Below, piece by piece: positions 8,224 to 20,366 of a stretch of DNA of 64,000 nt. Below the pieces are notes generated by a model. That model worked only from the letters and a program-made list of their open reading frames with translations. It did not search any database and was not told the DNA's origin. The DNA lies in the NCBI RefSeq assembly GCF_003935375.1, contig NZ_RHQM01000009.1:62001-126000 (forward strand), in the 5' to 3' direction. The position numbers were made by a program, and so were the translations under genes. The DNA is from Stutzerimonas xanthomarina. Lineage in GTDB: Bacteria; Pseudomonadota; Gammaproteobacteria; Pseudomonadales; Pseudomonadaceae. Position 1 is the stretch's first letter. Each line of letters opens with the position of its first letter.

Positions 8224-8709
8224 ATGAAATACGCCCTCCCCCTGCTGCTTTCCCTCGCCCCGCTGGCTGCGCTGGCGGACGACCCGACCTGTCATGGCAC
8301 CAACGAAGCGCAGGTCGCCGCGCTTTTCGATCGCTGGAACGACGATGTGCAATCAGGCGACCCGAAACGCGTGGTGGAAAACTACGCACCTGACTCGATG
8401 CTGCTGCCTACAGTGTCCAACACGCCGCGGCAGACGGCGGAAGCCAAGCCCGACTACTTCGAGCACTTTCTGGCGCTGAAACCGAAGGGCGAAATTGTCT
8501 CGCGAATGATCATGATCGACTGCAACAGCGCGCTCGATAACGGGCTCTACAGCTTCAAGCTGGGCGACGGCAAGACGGTGCCGGCTCGTTATACCTTTAC
8601 CTACAAGTGGTTCGCCGACGCCGGACAGTGGCTGATCACCAGTCACCACTCATCGGCGATGCCAGAGCAGCCCGAGGCGGTACAGCAGGTGATCGAAGAG
8701 AGCGACTGA
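8224..8709 (+). CDS. secreted SnoaL/CaMKII-association-like protein
   Basis: A 161-residue protein with a clear signal peptide (MKYALPLLLSLAPLAALA, cleavage before DDP). The mature part is an NTF2-like cone fold candidate: an N-terminal helix ending LFDRWNDDVQSGDPKRVVENY, then PDSMLLPTVSN, and C-terminal strands ending in YTFTYKWFADAGQWLITSHHSS, as in the calcium/calmodulin-dependent kinase II association domain family found in bacterial secreted proteins. Two Cys (near residues 23 and 100) could form a disulfide in the periplasm. The ligand is unknown. Start at 8224 is chosen because it gives the signal peptide. Confidence 0.75.
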   Translation: MKYALPLLLSLAPLAALADDPTCHGTNEAQVAALFDRWNDDVQSGDPKRVVENYAPDSMLLPTVSNTPRQTAEAKPDYFEHFLALKPKGEIVSRMIMIDCNSALDNGLYSFKLGDGKTVPARYTFTYKWFADAGQWLITSHHSSAMPEQPEAVQQVIEESD

Positions 8710-8873
8710 TCGTCCTGCGAAATACGCCAAACAGGGGCGCCTGGCCACACCAGCGGGGCGCGCCCGCTGTACCATCCGCCCTCTACAAGCGAAGGGTCTC
8801 GACCGCGGGCTTGCACCAGCCCGCCTGTGCTCGATACTTCTGATAAGCACGCTGTATCCGGACCCGAACCATC

Positions 8874-9896
8874 ATGCAACTCAAGCCGCTGTTATCACGC
8901 CTGTTCGACCTGGCCAGCCGCCTGATTCGGCGCTATCCAGGTACGGTTGCGCTGTTCGGCTTCGTTTCCGGGGTGGCGAGTTTCGTTCTGGTGGAACGCC
9001 ACGCCGGCCTGGCCAAGGTGGTCGCCCTGGTGATGCTGGTGAGCTGGCTCTGGCTGGTACTGGAATCGAGCCTGCGGCGCAGTCTGCAGCGCTGGTTCGG
9101 CTGGCAGGTGCCAAGACCGCTGCTGCGCTATGCCACCCAGATGGTGCATCAGGAAAGCCTGTTCTTCATCATTCCCTTCTTTGCCATCACCACCACCTGG
9201 AACAGCGGACAAGCCCTGTTCACCAGCCTGCTTGGCGCCGCCGCGCTCGTTTCGCTGATCGATCCGCTGTACTACAAATGGCTGGCACCGCGGCGCTGGG
9301 TCTACCTGGGGTTTCACGCGCTGACGCTGTTCGCCGTCCTGCTGACGGCGTTGCCGATCATCCTTCATCTGTCCACCCCGCAGAGTTATCAGCTGGCGCT
9401 GGGCGTCGCAGTAGTGCTGGCGCTGCCGAGCCTCAGCGGACTGTTTCCCCGCTCGAACTGGCGCACGTGGCCCGGCATCTTGTTGCTGGCGGTGGCGCTG
9501 GGTGCCGCAGGTTGGCTGGGACGGACCTGGGTGCCCCCGGCAACCCTGTGGCTGACCGATGTCGCCGTGACCATGAGCCTCGATGATCGGCAACGCAAAC
9601 CCGGTAAGGGGCTGCGCGAAATCACCAGCGCAGAACTGCACGCAAATGGCCTCTACGCCTATACCGCCATCAACGCACCGCGCGGCCTGAAGGAGCGTAT
9701 CTTCCACGAGTGGACCCACAACGGCCGGCGCGTCGACCGTATCGCCCTGGAGATCAGCGGCGGCCGCGAAGCCGGTTATCGCGCATGGACCCACAAGCGC
9801 AACTTCCCGGAAAGATCATCGGGCCGCTGGCGAGTACGTGTCGTTACCGAAGCAGGCCAGATGATCGGCATGCTGCGTTTCCAGGTCACCGAATAG
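8874..9896 (+). CDS. membrane protein with DUF5924 and C-terminal DUF2914
   Basis: A 340-residue inner membrane protein. Residues 1-230 contain about seven or eight hydrophobic segments (for example VALFGFVSGVASFVLV and VVLALPSLSGLF). Residues from about 240 to the end form a soluble domain with the DUF2914 pattern: KERIFHEWTHNGRRVDRIALEISGG-type strands and a closing SSGRWRVRVVTEAGQMIGMLRF. No function is assigned to this family. It is preceded by 164 bases and followed 57 bases later by the MgtC-like gene on the same strand, so the two may be co-transcribed. Confidence 0.8.
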   Translation: MQLKPLLSRLFDLASRLIRRYPGTVALFGFVSGVASFVLVERHAGLAKVVALVMLVSWLWLVLESSLRRSLQRWFGWQVPRPLLRYATQMVHQESLFFIIPFFAITTTWNSGQALFTSLLGAAALVSLIDPLYYKWLAPRRWVYLGFHALTLFAVLLTALPIILHLSTPQSYQLALGVAVVLALPSLSGLFPRSNWRTWPGILLLAVALGAAGWLGRTWVPPATLWLTDVAVTMSLDDRQRKPGKGLREITSAELHANGLYAYTAINAPRGLKERIFHEWTHNGRRVDRIALEISGGREAGYRAWTHKRNFPERSSGRWRVRVVTEAGQMIGMLRFQVTE

Positions 9897-9953
9897 CGAA
9901 CCCCCCGCCGCCTCGCGTATCCAAATCAGAACCAGCCTGGCTTGGAGAAGGAC

Positions 9954-10472
9954 ATGGAGTGGTGGGCGAGCATCTCTTACACCATCGCGTCGGAGTTCTC
10001 CGACATCACCGATTTGGAGGACGCGACCCGCGTCAGTAGCCGCCTGCTGATCGCGTCGATTCTCGGCGGCCTGCTCGGCTATGAACGCGAGCGCCGACGC
10101 AAGGCCGCCGGCTTGCGCACCCATATGCTGGTTGCGCTTGGGGCAGCGTTGTTCGTACTGGTGCCGGTGCAGGCGGGCATGAGCCTCGAGGACATTTCCC
10201 GGGTGATTCAGGGCCTGGTTACCGGTATTGGCTTTCTCGGAGCCGGGACTATCCTCAAGGGCGACTCCGCGGAAGATGTCAAGGGCCTGACCACCGCCGC
10301 AGGCATCTGGCTTACGGCCGCGATCGGTGTCGCCGTCGGCCTCGGGCATGAAGCAACGGCCGTAATGAGCACGCTGTTGGCGCTGGCGATCTTTGCTTTG
10401 ATGCCACGGCTGGAGCGGCATACTGCCCTGCGTGCCGCGCGCAAGCGTCGCCACCCAGACCAGCCGCGCTAA
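9954..10472 (+). CDS. MgtC/SapB family membrane protein
   Basis: A 172-residue membrane protein with the MgtC core: [30 protein letters not shown], then [10 protein letters not shown] and [19 protein letters not shown]. Four or five membrane helices are expected. MgtC proteins help bacteria cope with low magnesium or acid, and the Salmonella protein inhibits the F-type ATPase; this shorter protein lacks the C-terminal soluble domain of MgtC and is closer to the SapB/YhiD type. The ATG at 9954 with GGAGAAGG just upstream is preferred to the TTG at 9942. Next gene starts 32 bases later on the same strand. Confidence 0.87.
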   Translation: MEWWASISYTIASEFSDITDLEDATRVSSRLLIASILGGLLGYERERRRKAAGLRTHMLVALGAALFVLVPVQAGMSLEDISRVIQGLVTGIGFLGAGTILKGDSAEDVKGLTTAAGIWLTAAIGVAVGLGHEATAVMSTLLALAIFALMPRLERHTALRAARKRRHPDQPR

Positions 10473-10504
10473 CGAACGCCACTCCACTGCCCAAGGATTT
10501 CGCC

Positions 10505-11818
10505 ATGTCCAACTTCCGTATTCTTCTGACCGGCGCCGTTCTGGCTGCTCTGGCAGGTTGCAGCGAAACGGCCAAGCTTCCGGTGGAATCCGGATACGGC
10601 CCGACACCGGCGCTGCCGGAGCCAAACAAGACAGTCCTGCCCACGGTGCACATCGCCCCCGCCAAAGGCTGGCCGCAAGATGGCAAGCCGCAGGCGGCGG
10701 CCGGGCTACGCGTGGCGGCGTTCGCCCGTGACCTGGACCATCCCCGCTGGCTCCATGTGCTGCCCAGTGGCGATGTGCTCGTGGCGGAATCGGACGCACC
10801 GCCGAAGCAACAGAGCCAGGGACTGCGCGGCTGGATTGCCAGCAAGATCATGGCCCGCGCTGGCTCCGGAGGCCCCAGCGCCAACCGCATCACCCTGCTG
10901 CGCGATCGTGACGGCGATGGCGTGGCGGAACAGCGCACGGTGTTTCTGGAAAACCTCAACTCCCCGTTCGGTATGGCGTTGGTAGGCAACCACTTCTACG
11001 TCGCCAACACGGACGCGCTGCTGCGCTTTCCCTATACGCCCGGCACCACCCGTATCACCGCGAACGGCGAGAAGGTCGTGGACCTACCCGCTGGGCCGAT
11101 CAATCACCACTGGACCAAGAACGTCATTGCCAGCCAGGACGGCAGCCGCCTCTATGTCACCAGCGGCTCCAACAGCAATGTGGCCGAGAACGGCATGCAG
11201 GCCGAAGAGAACCGCGCAGCGATTCTCGAGGTGGATCCGCAAGCCAGGAGCATGCGTCTGTTCGCTTCAGGCCTGCGCAACCCCAATGGCCTTGCCTGGC
11301 AACCGGACAGCGGAGCGCTATGGACCACCGTCAACGAGCGCGACGAGATCGGCAGCGATCTGGTGCCGGACTACATGACGTCGGTACAGGACGGCGGATT
11401 CTACGGGTGGCCCTACAGCTACTTCGGCCAGCACGTCGATGAGCGCGTGCAGCCCCAGCGCCCGGATCTGGTCGAGCGCGCCATTGTCCCGGACTATGCA
11501 CTGGGCGCGCATACCGCCTCGCTCGGCCTGATCTTTTACGAAGACACGCTGCTGCCGCAGCACTACCACCATGGCGCGTTCGTTGGTCAGCACGGCTCCT
11601 GGAACCGCAAGCCGCGCAGTGGCTACAAGGTGGTTTTCATCCCGTTCCGCAACGGCATGCCGGCTGGGCAGGCAGAGGATGTGCTGACCGGCTTCGTCAA
11701 CGAGGCAGGAGAGGCAATGGGTCGCCCTGTAGGCGTCGCCGTGGACAAGACCGGGGCCGTGCTGGTGGCCGACGATGTCGGCAACGTGGTCTGGCGCGTC
11801 ACCCCTGATGACCGTTGA
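10505..11818 (+). CDS. sorbosone dehydrogenase-like PQQ-type beta-propeller lipoprotein
   Basis: A 437-residue protein with a lipoprotein signal (LAALAGC, Cys19). The mature part is a predicted six-bladed propeller of the glucose/sorbosone dehydrogenase family, with [19 protein letters not shown], the segment [20 protein letters not shown], and [17 protein letters not shown] near the end. Related enzymes use pyrroloquinoline quinone in the periplasm to oxidise sugars or aldehydes; substrate and PQQ dependence here are inferred. The DRDGDGV segment looks like a calcium-binding loop, as in these enzymes. The ribosome site is weak (AAGGATTT before the ATG). Confidence 0.85.
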   Translation: MSNFRILLTGAVLAALAGCSETAKLPVESGYGPTPALPEPNKTVLPTVHIAPAKGWPQDGKPQAAAGLRVAAFARDLDHPRWLHVLPSGDVLVAESDAPPKQQSQGLRGWIASKIMARAGSGGPSANRITLLRDRDGDGVAEQRTVFLENLNSPFGMALVGNHFYVANTDALLRFPYTPGTTRITANGEKVVDLPAGPINHHWTKNVIASQDGSRLYVTSGSNSNVAENGMQAEENRAAILEVDPQARSMRLFASGLRNPNGLAWQPDSGALWTTVNERDEIGSDLVPDYMTSVQDGGFYGWPYSYFGQHVDERVQPQRPDLVERAIVPDYALGAHTASLGLIFYEDTLLPQHYHHGAFVGQHGSWNRKPRSGYKVVFIPFRNGMPAGQAEDVLTGFVNEAGEAMGRPVGVAVDKTGAVLVADDVGNVVWRVTPDDR

Positions 11819-11900
11819 TACCGTCGCCCGCTGATCCGTTGAACCTTGCCGGACGCCGTATGGCCATAAAGGTAACGTCCATACGCAACGAGGCACTCCC

Positions 11901-12242
11901 ATGATCAAGCGCGCCATCTACATCTTCGCCCCTGTCGTGCTGCTCGCCGCCTGTTCCGGCAATGTGCAGAACCCGGTAGACCGCATCACCTTCCGTGACG
12001 AGCCACTGGTACGCGATGTGGAGACTGGCATGTCTCAGGAGCAGGTACTGGCCATCGGTGGCGAGCCCTCGAAGGCCGCAGCTCGCTCTGTAGTGCCTGG
12101 CATCTGCCACGATTACATCCTCAATCGCGATGGCCATCAGCAATCTTATTACGTCAGTTTCGATGGCTCCGGCCGCGTGGACGGCCAGGGCTTCCTGACC
12201 TGCGATCAGCTTGAGGAAAACCAGCGCAAACTGCATCGCTGA
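11901..12242 (+). CDS. osmE: osmotically inducible lipoprotein OsmE
   Basis: A 113-residue outer membrane lipoprotein candidate. The lipobox LLAAC places the lipidated Cys at residue 18. The mature domain (VETGMSQEQVLAIGGEPSKAA and CHDYILN) is of the SmpA/OmlA (BamE-like) type as in OsmE. E. coli OsmE is a small lipoprotein induced by high osmolarity and in stationary phase. Ribosome site GAGG lies before the ATG. It heads a plus-strand run of four small genes, ending with a ferritin-like protein, that look stress-related. Confidence 0.85.
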   Translation: MIKRAIYIFAPVVLLAACSGNVQNPVDRITFRDEPLVRDVETGMSQEQVLAIGGEPSKAAARSVVPGICHDYILNRDGHQQSYYVSFDGSGRVDGQGFLTCDQLEENQRKLHR

Positions 12243-12309
12243 CCACCGGGCACAGGCGCGAGCACGCTTCGGGCCTGTGCATTCAACGCTCCCCTTGAAG
12301 GAGACCAGC

Positions 12310-12708
12310 ATGCCTCGTGGAGAAAAAACCAAGTACACCGACAAGCAGCAACGCAAGGCCGAACACATCGAGGAAGGCTACGAGAAGCGTGGCGTCCCCG
12401 AAGACGAGGCCGAAGCGCGCGCATGGGCGACGGTCAACAAGCAATCCGGCGGCGGAGAACGCAAAGGGGGCTCGGGCAGAAGCAAGGGCGAGACCACCAA
12501 GCGGGCTGAGCGCAAGGACTCGGCCCACCGCGCAGCCGATGCCCGTAAGGGCAAATCACCAAACAAGGGTTCGGCACGAAGCTCGACGTCGACCAGCACG
12601 GCGCTTGCCGACATGACCCGCGACCAGCTCATGGAAAAGGCCCGCGAGCGGGACATTCGTGGCCGCTCGAAGATGCGCAAGAACGAACTGCTACGGGCGC
12701 TGAGCTGA
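12310..12708 (+). CDS. lysine-rich protein with Rho_N/SAP-like C-terminus
   Basis: A 132-residue very basic, hydrophilic protein. Residues 1-45 (YTDKQQRKAEHIEEGYEKRGV then EAEARAWATVNKQ) form a helical module that databases often label plasmid stabilization protein, though there is no plasmid here. The middle (about 46-95) is low-complexity Gly/Ser/Lys/Arg. The end, MTRDQLMEKARERDIRGRSKM, is a SAP or Rho N-terminal-like helix-turn-helix pair known to touch nucleic acid. Start at 12310 follows AAGGAG at ideal distance. A DNA-associated stress protein is a reasonable guess and nothing more. Confidence 0.78.
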   Translation: MPRGEKTKYTDKQQRKAEHIEEGYEKRGVPEDEAEARAWATVNKQSGGGERKGGSGRSKGETTKRAERKDSAHRAADARKGKSPNKGSARSSTSTSTALADMTRDQLMEKARERDIRGRSKMRKNELLRALS

Positions 12709-12719
12709 GGACTGAGGGC

Positions 12720-12851
12720 ATGCCGATGATTGACCAAACCGTTCCGAAAGAGGGCAATCCCAAGCGCGAGGACCCAGGCGACCCTGTGCCGATTGATGAG
12801 CCAGGTGAGCCTGAGCCGGCGCCCGCACCGCCGGACGAGCCCCACCGCTAA
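12720..12851 (+). CDS. 43-residue acidic proline-rich protein
   Basis: A short frame from ATG 12720 to TAA 12849-12851, encoding a peptide that begins MPMIDQTVPKEGNPKRED and ends in a run of repeated Pro, Glu and Asp (DEPGEPEPAPAPPDEPHR). GAGG lies five to six bases before the first ATG; a second ATG at 12726 is possible. It is likely disordered. Position between the lysine-rich protein and the ferritin-like gene, on the same strand with short gaps, supports it as part of a transcription unit. No function is recognised. Confidence 0.5.
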   Translation: MPMIDQTVPKEGNPKREDPGDPVPIDEPGEPEPAPAPPDEPHR

Positions 12852-12929
12852 ACTTTTCGCCAGCATCCTGTTCTCAAACTGGGAACCGTGAATCACCGCG
12901 TCCGCGGTGAACCAGACCAGGAGATGGCG

Positions 12930-13463
12930 ATGAGCCACGTACAATTGAGCGATAAACAGAGCCTGCGCGAGCGGGCTCGTCAACATGTCGAGAATGGCGC
13001 CGTCACCGAGAGTTACTCGGCCGATCGAGAAGTCGTGATCAATCTGCTGAACGAAGCGCTGGCGACCGAACTGGTGTGCTATCTGCGCTACAAGCGCCAC
13101 TACTACATGGCCACAGGGCTGAAATCCAGCGCCGCCGCGGACGAGTTCCTCGAGCACGCTAATGAGGAGCAGGAACACGCCGATCGGCTGGCCGAGCGCA
13201 TCGTCCAACTGGGTGGCGCGCCGGACTTCAACCCGGACGGCCTGACGGAGCGCGCCCACGCGCAGTACGCCGAAGGCAACGGCCTGCGCGACATGGTTTT
13301 CGAGAACCTGGTGGCCGAACGCATCGCCATCGACAGTTATCGGGAAATCGTCCAGTACATCGGCGACAAGGACCCGACCACCCGCCGTATCTTCGAGGAC
13401 ATCCTCGCCCAGGAGGAAGAGCATGCCGACGACCTGGCTGGCTTGCTGGACGGCATGAACTAG
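12930..13463 (+). CDS. bacterioferritin-like diiron protein
   Basis: A 177-residue four-helix bundle protein. Probable diiron ligands are Glu47 (ALATELVCYLRYKRH), Glu80 and His83 (NEEQEHADRL), Glu130 (NLVAERIAIDSY) and Glu163 with His165-166 region (AQEEEHADDL), matching the ferritin/bacterioferritin pattern. Bacterioferritins and related Dps-like proteins store iron or detoxify it with peroxide in the cytosol. A heme-binding Met is not obvious, so it may be a non-heme member. ATG 12930 is chosen because AGGAG is six bases upstream; ATG 12924 abuts it. Confidence 0.88.
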   Translation: MSHVQLSDKQSLRERARQHVENGAVTESYSADREVVINLLNEALATELVCYLRYKRHYYMATGLKSSAAADEFLEHANEEQEHADRLAERIVQLGGAPDFNPDGLTERAHAQYAEGNGLRDMVFENLVAERIAIDSYREIVQYIGDKDPTTRRIFEDILAQEEEHADDLAGLLDGMN

Positions 13464-13538
13464 CCCAGCACGCGCCAGCGGCGCCTCGCTGAATCCGTCG
13501 ATACGACGTTTCCACCAGCGTTCAGCGAACCATAAAAA

Positions 13539-13560
13539 AAGGCCACCCTAGGGTGGCCTT
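13539..13560 (-). terminator. lpxC terminator
   Basis: A perfect 10-bp stem (AAGGCCACCC and its complement) with a 2-base loop, followed on minus by a T-run at 13534-13540. It closes the dcw cluster after lpxC. Confidence 0.88.
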
Positions 13561-13583
13561 GAATATAGGAAGAGAGGTACAGC

Positions 13584-14534
<951 letters not shown>

Positions 14535-14550
14535 TCAACAATTGGCGGCG

Positions 14551-14559
14551 ATAATAGCA
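14551..14559 (-). promoter_or_regulatory. extended -10 promoter for lpxC
   Basis: On minus the sequence reads TGCTATTAT, an extended -10, 56 bases upstream of the lpxC ATG. No strong -35 is visible, as is common for extended -10 promoters. Confidence 0.45.
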
Positions 14560-14610
14560 GAAGCCAACTTTGCTGAACACCAATCACAACGATACTCCTG
14601 ATAAATTCAA

Positions 14611-15798
14611 TCAATCGGCCTGACGACGCAGAAACGCGGGAATGTCCAGATAATCCAGATCTTCCTGCGGATTCAGCTTGGCTGCGGTGGCAGCTGCATG
14701 CGCCTGATTACGCATCACGGTCGGACGCTCCAGGTCACGATAATTGACCGCGACCTGCTCATGCTGACGCGGTGCCGGAGCGGCGGAAGCGGCAACAGAG
14801 GTCTGCACGGTGTTGTCGACGACCTTGACCGGCTTTTCATTGCGCGGACCGAGCCCGGTAGCGACCACGGTGACATGCAGCTCGTCGGCCATGTCCGGAT
14901 CGATCACGGCGCCAACCTTGACGGTGGCCTCATCGGACGCGAAGGCCTCGATGATTTCGCCCACGGCAGCGTACTCGCCGAGCGAAAGGTCCAGACCAGC
15001 AGTGATGTTGACCAGAATGCCACGTGCGCCCTGCAGGTTGACGTCTTCCAGCAGCGGGTTGCGAATGGCAGCCTCGGTGGCTTCGCGAGCACGGTTCGGG
15101 CCGGTGGCGCAACCAGTGCCCATCATCGCCATACCCATCTCGCCCATAACGGTCTTGACGTCGGCGAAGTCGACGTTCATCAGGCCCGGACGCTGCATGA
15201 TGTCGGAGATGCCACGGACCGCACCGGCCAGTACGTCATCAGCCTTGGCGAAAGCGGCCAGCAGGCTGGCGTCCTTGCCGAGGATGGTCAGCAACTTCTC
15301 GTTGGGGATAGTGATCAGCGAATCGACGCAATCGGACAGCGCACGGATACCTTCGTCGGCCACCTGCATGCGACGACGGCCCTCGAAGGGGAACGGACGG
15401 GTGACCACGGCGACGGTAAGGATGCCCATTTCCTTGGCTACCGAAGCGATGATCGGCGCAGCGCCGGTACCGGTGCCGCCGCCCATGCCGGTGGTGATGA
15501 ACACCATGTCCGCACCTTCCAGTACTTCGGCGATGCGCTCACGATCTTCCATCGCCGCCTGGCGACCGATGTCCGGATTGGTACCGGCACCCAGACCTTT
15601 GGTGATGGCCGAGCCGAGCTGCAGCACGGTGCGTGCTTCAACTTTCTTCAGCGCCTGGGCGTCAGTGTTGGCGCAGATGAATTCGACGCCTTCGACGTTA
15701 TTGCGAACCATGTGGTTCACGGCATTGCCGCCACCGCCACCGACACCGATGACCTTGATGACTGCACTTTGCGGGGTATGATCTACGAGTTCGAACAT
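14611..15798 (-). CDS. ftsZ: cell division protein FtsZ
   Basis: Tubulin-like GTPase that forms the Z-ring at midcell. The 395-residue protein has the early glycine-rich loop GVGGGGGNAVNHM (about 18-30), the tubulin signature GGGTGTG at 106-112, and the C-terminal conserved peptide DYLDIPAFLRRQAD that binds FtsA and ZipA. The segment from about 320 to 370 is the variable Ala/Pro/Gln-rich linker. It lies 49 bases after ftsA and before lpxC in the usual dcw order. Confidence 0.98.
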   Translation of the reverse strand: MFELVDHTPQSAVIKVIGVGGGGGNAVNHMVRNNVEGVEFICANTDAQALKKVEARTVLQLGSAITKGLGAGTNPDIGRQAAMEDRERIAEVLEGADMVFITTGMGGGTGTGAAPIIASVAKEMGILTVAVVTRPFPFEGRRRMQVADEGIRALSDCVDSLITIPNEKLLTILGKDASLLAAFAKADDVLAGAVRGISDIMQRPGLMNVDFADVKTVMGEMGMAMMGTGCATGPNRAREATEAAIRNPLLEDVNLQGARGILVNITAGLDLSLGEYAAVGEIIEAFASDEATVKVGAVIDPDMADELHVTVVATGLGPRNEKPVKVVDNTVQTSVAASAAPAPRQHEQVAVNYRDLERPTVMRNQAHAAATAAKLNPQEDLDYLDIPAFLRRQAD

Positions 15799-15847
15799 TT
15801 CCCTCTCTCCTTCCAGCTTTCTAGTTTTGGTTGTTACAGCGCACTGC

Positions 15848-17095
15848 TTAAAAATTGCCCTGGATCCAGCCCTTGAGCCGGTCCAGAACAGACGTCTTTG
15901 GTTCGTCGGCGAAACTGCCGATGCCAGACACGGGAATGCCGTCGGCCTGCTTTTGCAGTCCGTACAGCAACAGGCCCACGCCCGTTGAATAGATGGGGTT
16001 GCGTACTACGTCGCTCAGTCCCTTGACGCTATGCGGCACGCCCAGGCGCACCGGCATGTGAAAGATTTCCTCGGCCAGGTCGACGGCTCCTTCCATCTTC
16101 GCTGTACCGCCTGTGAGAACGATCCCGGCCGGGATCAGATCCTCGTATCCGCTACGACGCAGCTCGGCCTGGATCAGGGTGAACAGCTCGTCATAGCGCG
16201 GCTCGACCACCTCTGCCAGAGCCTGCCGCGAGAGTTCGCGCGGTGGACGATCGCCGACGCTGGGAACCTTGATGGTCTCGCCTGCACCGGCCAGCTTGGC
16301 CAACGCGCAAGCATAACGAATCTTGATCTCTTCGGCATACTGGGTCGGCGTGCGTAATGCCATGGCGATGTCGTTGGTGACCTGATCGCCGGCGATCGGG
16401 ATGACCGCGGTATGACGAATCGCGCCTTCGGTGAAAATGCAGATGTCGGTGGTGCCGCCGCCGATGTCCACCAGGCAGACGCCCAGCTCCTTTTCATCGT
16501 CGGTCAGTACCGCGTGTGCAGAGGCCAGTTGCTCCAGGATGATGTCATCCACTTCCAGGCCGCAGCGACGCACGCACTTCTCGACATTCTGCGCCGCATT
16601 CACCGCGCAGGTGACCACATGGACCTTGGCCTCGAGGCGCACGCCGGACATGCCCAGCGGTTCGCGCACACCTTCCTGGTTGTCGATCACGTAATCCTGC
16701 GGCAGCGTGTGCAGCACGCGCTGGTCCGCCGGGATTGCCACAGCCTGGGCGGCGTCAAGTACCCGCTCTAGGTCCGCGGCGCTGACTTCACGGTCGCGGA
16801 TCGCAACGATGCCATGGGAGTTCAGGCTGCGAATGTGGTTGCCCGCCAGGCCGACGAAGGCCGAATGGATGCGGCAGCCAGCCATCAGCTGAGCTTCTTC
16901 TATAGCGCGCTGAACCGACTGCACGGTGGATTCGATATTGACCACCACGCCCTTCTTCAACCCGCGCGAAGGATGGGTACCGATTCCCACGATTTCCAGC
17001 TCACCATCGGCGGTCACCTCACCTACCAGCGCCACCACCTTGGAGGTGCCGATGTCCAGGCCGACGATCATCTTGCCGCTTTGCACGCTCGACAT
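15848..17095 (-). CDS. ftsA: cell division protein FtsA
   Basis: Actin-like ATPase that tethers FtsZ to the membrane. Starting at the ATG at 17095 the protein is 415 residues, beginning MSSVQSGKMIVGLDIGTSKV with the phosphate-1 motif at about 12-17; a second nucleotide motif is VDIGGGTTDI near residue 205. The C-terminus DRLKGWIQGNF is the amphipathic membrane-targeting helix. I prefer 17095 over an ATG at 17104 because GAGGA is nine bases before the former and abuts the latter. It lies 12 bases downstream of ftsQ. Confidence 0.96.
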   Translation of the reverse strand: MSSVQSGKMIVGLDIGTSKVVALVGEVTADGELEIVGIGTHPSRGLKKGVVVNIESTVQSVQRAIEEAQLMAGCRIHSAFVGLAGNHIRSLNSHGIVAIRDREVSAADLERVLDAAQAVAIPADQRVLHTLPQDYVIDNQEGVREPLGMSGVRLEAKVHVVTCAVNAAQNVEKCVRRCGLEVDDIILEQLASAHAVLTDDEKELGVCLVDIGGGTTDICIFTEGAIRHTAVIPIAGDQVTNDIAMALRTPTQYAEEIKIRYACALAKLAGAGETIKVPSVGDRPPRELSRQALAEVVEPRYDELFTLIQAELRRSGYEDLIPAGIVLTGGTAKMEGAVDLAEEIFHMPVRLGVPHSVKGLSDVVRNPIYSTGVGLLLYGLQKQADGIPVSGIGSFADEPKTSVLDRLKGWIQGNF

Positions 17096-17107
17096 GTGTT
17101 TCATTCC

Positions 17108-17965
17108 TCAATTCTTCGCAGCGACGGTCGTATCCGTCACAGTCGGGACCGGCTCATGCCAGGCGACGGCCAGGCCGTTCGCATAGCGCAGATCGATCCG
17201 TGCGATCTTCTCGCTTTCCTGCTCCAGCGCCTTTTGATAGATGGCGGTGAAGCGACGCATTTTTTCTACAACCTGGTCCCGCCCCAGCAGCAACTCGACG
17301 CCCTGGTTGGTGGTCAGGAACCAGCTTCCACGCTCGCGCAGCTCCAGACGGGAAATGGAGAATCCCAGCGGGCGCAGCATCTGGCTGAGCATCTGGTATT
17401 GCTGCATGACACGCTGTTGGGCCCGCTTCGGACCATATAAATGTGGCAAGTGTTCATATCGGGTCAGGTCATCCGGCGAGAAAGCCTGCCCTTTATTGTT
17501 AAGCAATGCTTCACCCCCCCAGCGGGCAATCGGCAATTGCTCATCCAGCCGCACCATCACCTGGTCCGGCCAGACGCGGCGGACTTCGACATGGGCGATC
17601 CACGGCATCTGTTCCAGTTGGTGGCGCATGCCGTTCAGATCAACCTTGAAGAAGCTCTGCTCGACGAAAGGCGCTATACGCTGCTGGACCGCCTCGCGAC
17701 TCACATAGCCCAGTTCGCCCTGCACACTGACCTTGGCGATCGGCCGATCGGCATAGGGCAGCAGCCGCTCGCCCAGCTCGTAAAGCCCGACCGCCAACCC
17801 GACCAGTAGCACCGGCCAGACGAAACGCTTCAGCCCGGCGAGGCTCGGCTTCGGCAGGCGCTGCGACAGCGGCTGCGGTTGCACCAGGCGGCTCGCTCCC
17901 CGTTGCGCGGGCTTGCGCGAGGCGCGGCCGCTTCCGGGTTGCGAATGGCGCAGCGTGGCGATCAT
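17108..17965 (-). CDS. ftsQ: cell division protein FtsQ
   Basis: Bitopic divisome protein linking early and late division proteins with FtsB and FtsL. The 285-residue product has a basic cytoplasmic tail (1-45), one membrane helix (about 48-66, [17 protein letters not shown]), then a POTRA domain ([20 protein letters not shown]) and the beta domain with [19 protein letters not shown]. It starts two bases after the ddlB stop, consistent with translational coupling. Confidence 0.96.
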   Translation of the reverse strand: MIATLRHSQPGSGRASRKPAQRGASRLVQPQPLSQRLPKPSLAGLKRFVWPVLLVGLAVGLYELGERLLPYADRPIAKVSVQGELGYVSREAVQQRIAPFVEQSFFKVDLNGMRHQLEQMPWIAHVEVRRVWPDQVMVRLDEQLPIARWGGEALLNNKGQAFSPDDLTRYEHLPHLYGPKRAQQRVMQQYQMLSQMLRPLGFSISRLELRERGSWFLTTNQGVELLLGRDQVVEKMRRFTAIYQKALEQESEKIARIDLRYANGLAVAWHEPVPTVTDTTVAAKN

Positions 17966-17967
17966 GG

Positions 17968-20358
<2,391 letters not shown>

Positions 20359-20366
<8 letters not shown>

